Assembly: GCF_024345975.1 (NCBI RefSeq)
Contig: NZ_JAGQCD010000002.1
Span: 160,363-224,362 of the forward strand
Direction: 5' to 3'
From: Cyanobium sp. Cruz-8D1
GTDB taxonomy: Bacteria > Cyanobacteriota > Cyanobacteriia > PCC-6307 > Cyanobiaceae
DNA: 64,000 nucleotides
The notes beneath the pieces were generated by a model that worked only from the letters and a program-made list of their open reading frames with translations, was not told where the DNA came from and did no database searches. The stretch's first letter is position 1; each line of letters opens with the position of its first letter. Both the position numbers and the translations under genes were made by a program. Positions 51,192 to 57,948 of this stretch are shown here, piece by piece.

Positions 51192-51578
51192 TCACCGCGT
51201 TTGCTCGGCGGTCCGGCGCTGGTTCTGTTGCCGCTCGGCAGCATCCATCCGTCGGGCGATCGAGCGGGCCCAGCGCTGGCCGGGGTCACCGCCCCAGCCA
51301 TCCCAGGCCTGACGGCCCTTGCCGTAGCTCTCCCAGCTGGAGCCCTGCTTGTCGACCTCGTGGCGAGCGAAGTAGCTGACCATCCGGTCGATGGTGGTGG
51401 GCGATAGCTCCTGGCGGTTGGAAAGCTGCCGGGCCCGGGCCAGGCCCACCGTTGTCATGCCGCGGTTGGACGGTGGCTGCTGGGCCCGCCGTTCGAGGGC
51501 GCGGCGGGCAGCAGCGGCGACAGGAGCAGGCGGCTGGAAGGAGATGCCGCGGTAGTAGTCCTTGCCTCGGCGTGGCAT
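51192..51578 (-). CDS. Phage protein of unknown role (original copy)
   Basis: 128 residues, starting MPRRGKDYYRGISFQPPAPV and then nearly identical to 46854-47207: RMVSYFARHEVDKQGSSWESYGKGRQAWDGWGGDPGQRWA. It lies 4 nt after the coiled-coil gene in the scaffold operon, which makes this the native copy. The family occurs widely in prophages without assigned function; the highly charged C terminus (AERQQNQRRTAEQTR) may bind DNA. Confidence 0.65.
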   Translation of the reverse strand: MPRRGKDYYRGISFQPPAPVAAAARRALERRAQQPPSNRGMTTVGLARARQLSNRQELSPTTIDRMVSYFARHEVDKQGSSWESYGKGRQAWDGWGGDPGQRWARSIARRMDAAERQQNQRRTAEQTR

Positions 51579-51582
51579 GGGA

Positions 51583-52044
51583 TCAGGCCGCCGGGGGCTG
51601 ATCGCGGCTGCTGCTGGCCTCGGGGTCAGCAGCGCCCAGCCCAAGGGCAGGATCGCCGGCGACAGCGCTGGGCTCCGGTTCATCGGCGCCGTCGCTGTCG
51701 CCGGCGACAACCACCGGTTCGGCAGGCACCGCCGCGGTGTCGCCACCAGGGAGAGCAGTGCTCTGGGGTTGGTCGGTGAGCGGCGGCACGAACTGATCGG
51801 TGTAGGCGCGGATGGCCTGCAGCTCGGTGTCGGCGTCCTTAGCGCTGGCCTGCAGTTGGGCCATCAGCGCTTCGGCGGTGGATGCGCGCTCCATTGCGGT
51901 AAGGGCATCGCGCTGGGCGGCTGCGATGGCGGCGTCATCGGCCGCGTCATCAGCCAGGGCCTCAGCCAGTTGCTGACGGAGGCTGGCCTCACGGGACTGG
52001 AAGCCGGCGATCACGCCGACGATGCGATCGAGCAGGGCAGTCAT
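51583..52044 (-). CDS. Coiled-coil phage protein
   Basis: 153 residues: an N-terminal amphipathic helix (MTALLDRIVGVIAGFQSREASLRQQLAEALADDAADDAAIAAAQRDALTAMERASTAEALMAQLQ) followed by an acidic, disordered tail. Its size and place after the scaffold-like gene suggest a head-assembly helper. The ATG at 52044 is preferred over the upstream in-frame start. Confidence 0.6.
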   Translation of the reverse strand: MTALLDRIVGVIAGFQSREASLRQQLAEALADDAADDAAIAAAQRDALTAMERASTAEALMAQLQASAKDADTELQAIRAYTDQFVPPLTDQPQSTALPGGDTAAVPAEPVVVAGDSDGADEPEPSAVAGDPALGLGAADPEASSSRDQPPAA

Positions 52045-52123
52045 GGCTCTGAAGGGTGAGAGGAGGTGATGAAGGAATCGGAGGGTCACGGGACACCTCG
52101 GGGTTATGCAGGTGGCCGGACGT

Positions 52124-53008
52124 TCAAGCCCGGCGGGAGGGGGTGCGGCCGTTGACCGCGAAGGAGGCTCGGTAAAGCTCCGAGGCCGACATCGCCTGGG
52201 GGTTGAGCGGTTCGCCGTTGCTGGCGATGCCGGAGGCGGTCATGGCACCGGCGGCCTGCATGCCGGCTGGCCCCCGCTGCTGGAACAGGAAGCCGTAGAC
52301 GGGATGCACCCGCATCTGATCGAGGAACTCGGTGGTGGTCATCGGACGGCCGTCATCACCCAGCAGCGGTTTGCCCTGGGAGTCCAGGGGTTCGAGCACG
52401 TCCTTGCAGTCACCGCCGGTGGTCAGGCGGAAGCAGGTGCCGAGCTGCCCCTTGAAGATGTCAAAGAAGGTGCCGCGCGCGTCACCGCCGGTGCGGCCTT
52501 CGGCCTGGGAGAAGACACGCTCCAGCAGGCGGTCCTTGCGTAGTTGGAGCACCTGCTGCTTGGCTTCATCGCGCTCAGCAGAGACAGCAGCCACCTTCTG
52601 GGCGGAGGCCTCCTCCATCTGGCGTTCGCGCAGATCCATCTGCTGTTCAAGGATCTGCTTTTGGCGTTCGGCCTCCTGCAGGCGGGCGTACTCCTCGGGG
52701 TTGATCTCCGAGAAGCGGTTCAGCTGCTGGCGCAGGGTGCGAATGTCTTTCTCAAGCTGGTTGTTCTTGCGCCGCTCGGCCCGCAGGGGGTCAGATGATC
52801 GAGCGTCGTCGCTGCCAAGGTCGACAGGTGGTGCAGCAGCAGCCGGGGGCTGGGCCGGTGGGTCACTCGGCATGCTGTCGCCGCCCAGTGAATCAGCAGC
52901 AGCATCGGCGCTCTGGCCTGTGGCGCTGTAGGTGTCGTCAACGCCCTGGCCGCCGGTGGCAGCAGCAGGGGCAGTGGAGGTGGTGGAAGAAGAAGTGGCA
53001 GTGGCCAT
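52124..53008 (-). CDS. Probable capsid scaffolding protein
   Basis: 294 residues. A disordered Ala/Pro/Asp-rich N terminus is followed by a long coiled coil (ERRKNNQLEKDIRTLRQQLNRFSEINPEEYARLQEAERQKQILEQQMDLRERQMEEASAQKVAAVSAERDEAKQQVLQLRKDRLLERVFSQAEG), then a C-terminal globular part. This layout is typical of phage scaffolds. The ATG gives MATATSSS. A TGGCAATAG motif lies 52 nt upstream. The capsid gene it should serve is 8 kb away. Confidence 0.7.
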   Translation of the reverse strand: MATATSSSTTSTAPAAATGGQGVDDTYSATGQSADAAADSLGGDSMPSDPPAQPPAAAAPPVDLGSDDARSSDPLRAERRKNNQLEKDIRTLRQQLNRFSEINPEEYARLQEAERQKQILEQQMDLRERQMEEASAQKVAAVSAERDEAKQQVLQLRKDRLLERVFSQAEGRTGGDARGTFFDIFKGQLGTCFRLTTGGDCKDVLEPLDSQGKPLLGDDGRPMTTTEFLDQMRVHPVYGFLFQQRGPAGMQAAGAMTASGIASNGEPLNPQAMSASELYRASFAVNGRTPSRRA

Positions 53009-53060
53009 GACCCATCGCGGCTGTCGTGGAAGAACGCCCCATCCGGGCTGCGTTCTCCAA

Positions 53061-53069
53061 CTATTGCCA
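53061..53069 (-). promoter_or_regulatory. TGGCAATAG motif upstream of the scaffold gene
   Basis: Minus-strand context ATGGCAATAGTTGGAGAAC, between the stop of the LysM-HTH gene and the scaffold start, 52 nt before the start codon. Candidate late promoter. Confidence 0.5.
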
Positions 53070-53079
53070 TGGGTCCAAT

Positions 53080-53988
53080 TCACCCCCGCGAGAGCTCCAG
53101 CTGCCTGGCCAGCCAGAGCTCCACGTCCTCGAAGGTGTAGCGGACGAGGTTGCCCAGCTTCACGAAGGGCGGGCCATAGCCGCTGGAGTTCCAGCTGTAG
53201 ATCGTCGAGAGCGACACCCCCAGGTAGGTGGCCAGGGTTTCGGGCGTGTAGAAGCCAGCCGGCAGGCTGGTGGTGCTGGTGTCGGCGTTGGCGGCGGCGC
53301 GGCGCTTGGGGATGAATAGCCAGCTCCCCAGGGGTAGTAGATCCGACGGGCGGTTGGTGATGGTGGGGTTCAGGCCACGCAGGGTGGTCACGGTGGTGCC
53401 GTGGCGCTCGGCCAGCAGGTTGAGGCTGTCGCCGGTGCCGACGACCGCCACCCGGTTGGGTTTGAGCGCGGCCTGGATGCGCTCGCCCAGCAGCGGCTGG
53501 GTCAATGAACCGATGCCGCCGGCGCCGTAGAGCCCGCCGAACTCCGTCACCGAGAAGGCACCCAACTGCCCCCGGCTGGGGGAGGGAAGCAGGCCTGGGG
53601 TGCGCAGCTCCGTGAGCGGCCCCAACCAGACGGCACCGAAGCAGGGGGTGAGCAGCGCCGGGGTGGTGGCAGACACGGGCCGGATGCCACTGGTGCTCCA
53701 GCTGATGGCCGCCCCCAGCCAGTCCCAGGGTTGGGAGGGCGTCAGCGACAGCACTGCTCCGCGGGTGAGGTAGCCCTCGTAGGTGAAGTCACCGGTATCG
53801 AGGCCGGGAGCGTTCTCCTTGCTGGAGATCCCTCGCAGGCGCTTGAGGAAGCCCTCAAAGAGAAAGCGGCCGGTACGGTCGGAATCGAGCACGCCGGGAA
53901 TGGCGTTGGAAAACAGCAGGATGCGGGCGTTGGCATAGGGCTGCAGCGCCGAGGGGGGCCGCCCGCCTGTGGCGGGAGTGCTGGTCAC
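53080..53988 (-). CDS. Virion-operon protein with LysM and excisionase-type HTH domains
   Basis: 302 residues. Residues 1-180 are unrecognised. A LysM domain (VGTGDSLNLLAERHGTTVTTLRGLNPTITNRPSDLLPLGSWLFIP, about 182-227) would bind peptidoglycan. After a linker, residues 247-297 form a MerR/excisionase-like HTH (YTPETLATYLGVSLSTIYSWNSSGYGPPFVKLGNLVRYTFEDVELWLARQL). Wall-binding and DNA-binding domains in one protein are odd; it could link DNA ejection to the cell wall or be a fusion by gene joining. It sits between the portal-side gene and the scaffold. Confidence 0.75.
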   Translation of the reverse strand: MTSTPATGGRPPSALQPYANARILLFSNAIPGVLDSDRTGRFLFEGFLKRLRGISSKENAPGLDTGDFTYEGYLTRGAVLSLTPSQPWDWLGAAISWSTSGIRPVSATTPALLTPCFGAVWLGPLTELRTPGLLPSPSRGQLGAFSVTEFGGLYGAGGIGSLTQPLLGERIQAALKPNRVAVVGTGDSLNLLAERHGTTVTTLRGLNPTITNRPSDLLPLGSWLFIPKRRAAANADTSTTSLPAGFYTPETLATYLGVSLSTIYSWNSSGYGPPFVKLGNLVRYTFEDVELWLARQLELSRG

Positions 53989-53991
53989 GGT

Positions 53992-54510
53992 TCAGCCCCG
54001 CTCCAGAGCGGTGGTGAATGCACTGCCCTGACCACTGAGCTGCGGATCGCGGCTCCAGTTCGCAAGGTTCGGCAGCATCAGCAGCAGGGCCTGGGCATGG
54101 CTGCCCCGCTGGCGCCGGAGAGCCGCCTCGATCGAGAGGCCCACACCAAAACGGGTGACCGTTTCCTCCCGCAGCAGCTCGGTGTCGAATTCGATCACAT
54201 CCGCCTTTTTCACCGGCAACGTCCCGTCCTCTGGCAGGACATCTGGCGCCACAGCCTTGCGTCGCTGCTCGATCGGGGCCTGGAGCTGCTCCGGGCCCAG
54301 CCCCGCCAGCTCGATGTCAATGGCGGCGATGGCATCCAGCTCCCGCCGGGCGGTGGGGATGGCGTCGGGGTAGAGCTGCTCAAGATCCGCCATGGCATCG
54401 CTGATGGCGCGGATCGCCGGCATCCGGGCCGGAATCGAGAGGGCGATGCGAATTTCCTCCAGGTCAGCAGCCCGCCAGCGGTAGGGCGAGTCGGTGGGGG
54501 TCTGGCTCAT
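53992..54510 (-). CDS. Head-associated hypothetical protein
   Basis: 172 residues (YRWRAADLEEIRIALSIPARMPAIRAISDAMADLEQLYPDAIPTARRELDAIAAIDIEL, then VIEFDTELLREETVTRFGVGLSIEAALRRQRG). Helical first half. It overlaps the portal stop by 4 nt, so it is translated with the portal; probably a head-completion or adaptor protein. Family not recognised. Confidence 0.65.
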   Translation of the reverse strand: MSQTPTDSPYRWRAADLEEIRIALSIPARMPAIRAISDAMADLEQLYPDAIPTARRELDAIAAIDIELAGLGPEQLQAPIEQRRKAVAPDVLPEDGTLPVKKADVIEFDTELLREETVTRFGVGLSIEAALRRQRGSHAQALLLMLPNLANWSRDPQLSGQGSAFTTALERG

Positions 54511-56063
54511 GCGGCAGCAGGGGTGGTCTCTGCTGCCTCTTGCCGTAGGGCCACTGGGGGAGGACTGCTTTCGCCTGCCCTGGTGGCCGGGCTGTCATCG
54601 AGCGTCGGACTGCTGATGGCGTTGGCCGTGGCCAGCGCCAACTGATGGCGCAGTTCCTCCCGACTGATCACCCCCTTGTCGTAGAGCTCGATCCATTCCT
54701 TCACCTGGGGCTGCGGCTGGATCGGCGGGGTGAGCGGGCTCACCGTCACCTGCAGACCAGCCGCCGCATCGAGGGGCTCGCCAGTCAGGGCGCACCAGTG
54801 CTGGAGCAGGGTCGAGAACAGCGAGGCCTTCTGGATTGCCATCGCCTGCAGCAGCGCGTAGCTCTGGGAGGCCGTGAGGCTGATCTCCATCTCGGTACGG
54901 GCCGCACCGCGGTTCTGCGAGGGGATCAGCGCATCGCGCCGCATGGTGTCATCGAGGATCTGCAGCCAGGCCCGGTGCTCCGCCAGCGAGCGCGCCCGGA
55001 TCTCCACGAACTCAAAGGAGGCGTCCGATGGCAGGTCCATGCAGGTGTTGGGGCCCAGCACGACCGGACCGGCCTGGCTGTTGCCCATGGCGTCCACCAT
55101 CCCCTTGCGGACCCCCACCGGAAGGGCGGTGCGGGAGAGCAGTTCCTCGTATTCGCTCTTGCAGCGGAAGTGGTTGAGGTACTGGTGCGCCAGGCCCAGG
55201 TGGGGCAGATCACCCTCGCCGAAGGCCGAGCCATCTGAGGTGTACCAGCAGGCCGGCAGCCGGTGGATGCCCTCGTAGCTGGTGACCACAGGTTCGCCGC
55301 AGCGCCAGCCGCTGGTCGCCTGGGGGTCTGCGCAGACCGGGTGATGGGCCAGCTGCAGGCCGGTGCTCGCCTCCCCGGCTATGAGCAGCTGCAGGCTGCG
55401 GTAGTGCCAGCGGTCGGGGGCGTCGGCATCGCCCAGCAGGGCGTTGATCTGCTCGGCCACCGCTTCTTCCGGCCCAGCGGGCTCAGCATTCATGGGCCGG
55501 TTCACCGGCTCCCGCCAGATGATCCGGCCCGGCAGGCCGTAGGAGACGGGCAGCTCCCAGTTCAGGCAGTTGGCACGGGGCACCAGTTGCAGCCGGGGCA
55601 GCGACAGCCGATCACCCCGGCGCAGGGCCTCCTGCCGGTCGCCTTCTGAAGGCCAGCTGTGCTCCGGCGGCAGCACCAGCACCAGGGCGGCACCGTCCCG
55701 CAGGACCAGCAGGTCGGCAGCAGCAAGGAAGACGCCCAGGTCCGTGCCTCGGCCATCCACGTCGGTCAGCACCGAGGTCAGGCTGGCCGGGAGGCTGATC
55801 CAGCTCCCCCGGCTGAGCATGCCGGCGTAGGTGCGCAGGGCATCGCGGAAGAAGCCCGAGGGGCGGGCGGCATCGAGGCGTTTGCGGTAGGCGGTCTCCG
55901 GTTCCCGTTCGCCCTTGGGAAGGTACTGCTCTTTGCGGCTGGTGCCGTCGGAGGCGGCCAGCAGGGCCCAGCAGTCGGCGGTGATCTGCAGGGACGTTCT
56001 CAGCGCTGTGAGAGCGAGATGTGTATGCCATGGAGAGGTTTTGATGGCGAGCACGTCGCGCAC
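54507..56063 (-). CDS. Portal protein (DUF4055-like)
   Basis: About 518 residues; forms the dodecameric vertex through which DNA enters the head. Family landmarks are YRKRLDAARPSGFFRDALRTYAGMLSRG, VLVLPPEHSW, QLVPRANCLNWEL, LPHLGLAHQYLNHFRCKSEYEELL, FVEIRARSLAEHRAWLQILDDTMRRD and AARTEMEISLTASQSYALLQAMA. The GTG at 56063 follows an AGGAGG-like ribosome-binding site by 10 nt. An upstream TTG at 56087 would place that site inside the gene. Confidence 0.82.
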   Translation of the reverse strand: MRDVLAIKTSPWHTHLALTALRTSLQITADCWALLAASDGTSRKEQYLPKGEREPETAYRKRLDAARPSGFFRDALRTYAGMLSRGSWISLPASLTSVLTDVDGRGTDLGVFLAAADLLVLRDGAALVLVLPPEHSWPSEGDRQEALRRGDRLSLPRLQLVPRANCLNWELPVSYGLPGRIIWREPVNRPMNAEPAGPEEAVAEQINALLGDADAPDRWHYRSLQLLIAGEASTGLQLAHHPVCADPQATSGWRCGEPVVTSYEGIHRLPACWYTSDGSAFGEGDLPHLGLAHQYLNHFRCKSEYEELLSRTALPVGVRKGMVDAMGNSQAGPVVLGPNTCMDLPSDASFEFVEIRARSLAEHRAWLQILDDTMRRDALIPSQNRGAARTEMEISLTASQSYALLQAMAIQKASLFSTLLQHWCALTGEPLDAAAGLQVTVSPLTPPIQPQPQVKEWIELYDKGVISREELRHQLALATANAISSPTLDDSPATRAGESSPPPVALRQEAAETTPAAA

Positions 56064-56077
56064 AAGAGAAGTGCCTC

Positions 56078-56086
56078 CTATTGCCA
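56078..56086 (-). promoter_or_regulatory. TGGCAATAG motif upstream of the portal gene
   Basis: Minus-strand context TTGGCAATAGGAGGCACTT, ending 14 nt before the GTG start and directly joined to the Shine-Dalgarno-like AGGAGG. If it is a -10-type element, the leader would be only a few nucleotides, so this copy fits the promoter idea least well. Confidence 0.45.
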
Positions 56087-56288
56087 AAGAACGCCGCTGC
56101 TCCTCGGCGGCGAAGTAGGCGAAATCCCTAGAGGTGGCTAGAGGTTAAGCGATACAAGTTCATTAAGAACTTTCAAACTCTGGAACGAACGAGACCCCAG
56201 AATATCGACAAGTCCAGTGTCGATGGTATTGATCAGAGCTCAGGGATGAAGTCGTTCCCCCAGGGCAGCAAGAGCAACCTGAAGGAGG

Positions 56289-57299
56289 TCAGCCATCTGT
56301 TTTACTAAGTCCTTTATGGGTTTGCTTCAATGAAGTGCGGACCGTTTTAATGTCTTCAGTGAGCTCCATATCTTCCGGCTTTGTTCCACTAATTTCCAGC
56401 ATTGTGGCTCTTACTTTTTTGCCGACATCCTCGGCTACTCGCTCGGCATTGGCCTGGCCTCGAACGTTTTCATTCTTCAATTTTAGCTCAGTCTGGGTAA
56501 GCCTAAAAAGATTGGCGGCGAGCTCATTTTTACCCATAAAGTCGAGCAGAGATCTCTTGGTTTGCTGCAACCCCTTATGCTTCTTGAGTCGATTAAGATC
56601 CATATTGTACATTCCTCTGTAGCCGGCATTCTGGAAAAGTGCAAACCCCTGATTTGAGACGCCTGCCGACATAGCAGCGGAGTTTAGGGCTTTTTCGTGG
56701 GTCGAAACTTCGTCGCGTATGAGCACCCGCTCCACGTCCTCAGCTCTGTCCACATATCTCCTTATGCTCTCAGCAGTTGCCGCAAAGAATGCCTGAGCCT
56801 GAGCAACTTGCAACTTCTTCGAATCGGCATTCATTACCACCAAGTAGCAGGCGAACCTAGATAAGCGAAAATCTCTTTCCGGATGGCCGTCAATATCTGC
56901 AGTGGCTTGCTGAAAATTCTCAGAAACATCGATGTCAAGTGTGGTGCACGTTGAAATCGCTTTATTGATTGCCTTCCGAAATGCTTCAAAGGATTCGTAG
57001 CCCAGCATTTTCATGTAATCGCGCGCAGACCAATAAGTAAATCCATTTATCTCTTGCGCCAGGTCGTTGAAATTTGGCTTTCCGTCTTCAAAGTGAAAAA
57101 CATTCATGACGGCGGAATCAAGGAGGGTGTGGTCGTTCACGGCGAATGTCCCGAATTTGCGGATCTTGTAATTATACATCGACTCGACGGGGATGTCTGT
57201 GCGCCTGGGATTGCCTGGGTTCAGCAGGCAAGCTATTCGTCCCGTTGAATGAACACGCTGATCGATAAACGATTGTTTCTCACTAGCGGAATATGGCAT
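56289..57299 (-). CDS. DinD-like protein, low-GC insertion
   Basis: 336 residues close to DNA-damage-inducible protein D: YWSARDYMKMLGYESFEAFRKAINKAISTC, RDFRLSRFACYLVVMNADSKKLQVAQAQAFFAATAESIR, then NSAAMSAGVSNQGFALFQNAGYRGMYNMDLNRLKKHKGL and ELAANLFRLTQTELKLKNENVRGQANAERVAEDVGKKVRATM. DinD binds and antagonises RecA filaments in E. coli. The gene and its flanks (about 56150-57330) are much AT-richer than the surrounding phage genes, so it is a late arrival between sigma factor and portal. The 220 nt after it are non-coding. Confidence 0.85.
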   Translation of the reverse strand: MPYSASEKQSFIDQRVHSTGRIACLLNPGNPRRTDIPVESMYNYKIRKFGTFAVNDHTLLDSAVMNVFHFEDGKPNFNDLAQEINGFTYWSARDYMKMLGYESFEAFRKAINKAISTCTTLDIDVSENFQQATADIDGHPERDFRLSRFACYLVVMNADSKKLQVAQAQAFFAATAESIRRYVDRAEDVERVLIRDEVSTHEKALNSAAMSAGVSNQGFALFQNAGYRGMYNMDLNRLKKHKGLQQTKRSLLDFMGKNELAANLFRLTQTELKLKNENVRGQANAERVAEDVGKKVRATMLEISGTKPEDMELTEDIKTVRTSLKQTHKGLSKTDG

Positions 57300-57306
57300 A
57301 TTTCCG

Positions 57307-57945
57307 TTAATCCTTTTCTGCTTCCATGGTTACGACACGTTGAGTGCATGCCAACATAATTTCCCCCCACCTCTCCGTGCTTACCCCCAGCCTCTTGGGC
57401 ACTTCACCGACACAAATCCCCAACCTGAGCAACTTCTGTCCCCTGGCATGCAGCTCCCGCCAGGAGGCCGGCACCTTGATCAAGAAGCCCTTGTCGCGGA
57501 GGTAGTGATACACCTCCCCATTCGCATAGGTGCGCGCAAAGGGCCTGAATGATCCTCGCTCCGGTGCATAGCGCCTCGCGGCCTGGAGGATGCCAAGCAT
57601 GGCGATCTGCTCCAGGTCTTCTCTGGGGTGACCAGTGCGGCGGGAGATGTTGGCCGCCACGGTCTTGGCGATGTCGAGGTGCTCAAGGGCCAGGGCATTA
57701 GCGGCGGCATGGGGATTCACCGGCCGGTGCCGGCGTGGCTTGGGAGGGAAGGCGAGCACCAGCTGAACGGCATCGCCCTGGCGCTGGGGTCGCTCCCTCG
57801 CTAGAAGACCGATCCGCACCCGCTGAGCACGGCGTTGCCGTGGCACGCATGTCGCCACCACGGGCGGCCGCAGGGGTAAATCGAGCTGGCTTGCTGCAGC
57901 GCGGCAGGCGGGCGTTCGCAGGGGCTGAGCGATGGCGTGGGTCAT
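57307..57945 (-). CDS. Phage sigma-70-family factor lacking region 4
   Basis: 212 residues. The first ~80 are Pro/Arg-rich. Region 2, which binds core RNA polymerase and the -10 element, is at about 85-152: LEHLDIAKTVAANISRRTGHPREDLEQIAMLGILQAARRYAPERGSFRPFARTYANGEVYHYLRD. A region-3-like helix-turn-helix (RLGICVGEVPKRLGVSTERW) follows, then the protein ends (TMEAEKD). Region 4, which reads -35, is absent. It overlaps nothing but lies 3 nt after the terminase stop, in the late operon. It probably directs late transcription. Confidence 0.82.
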   Translation of the reverse strand: MTHAIAQPLRTPACRAAASQLDLPLRPPVVATCVPRQRRAQRVRIGLLARERPQRQGDAVQLVLAFPPKPRRHRPVNPHAAANALALEHLDIAKTVAANISRRTGHPREDLEQIAMLGILQAARRYAPERGSFRPFARTYANGEVYHYLRDKGFLIKVPASWRELHARGQKLLRLGICVGEVPKRLGVSTERWGEIMLACTQRVVTMEAEKD

Positions 57946-57948
57946 CGC

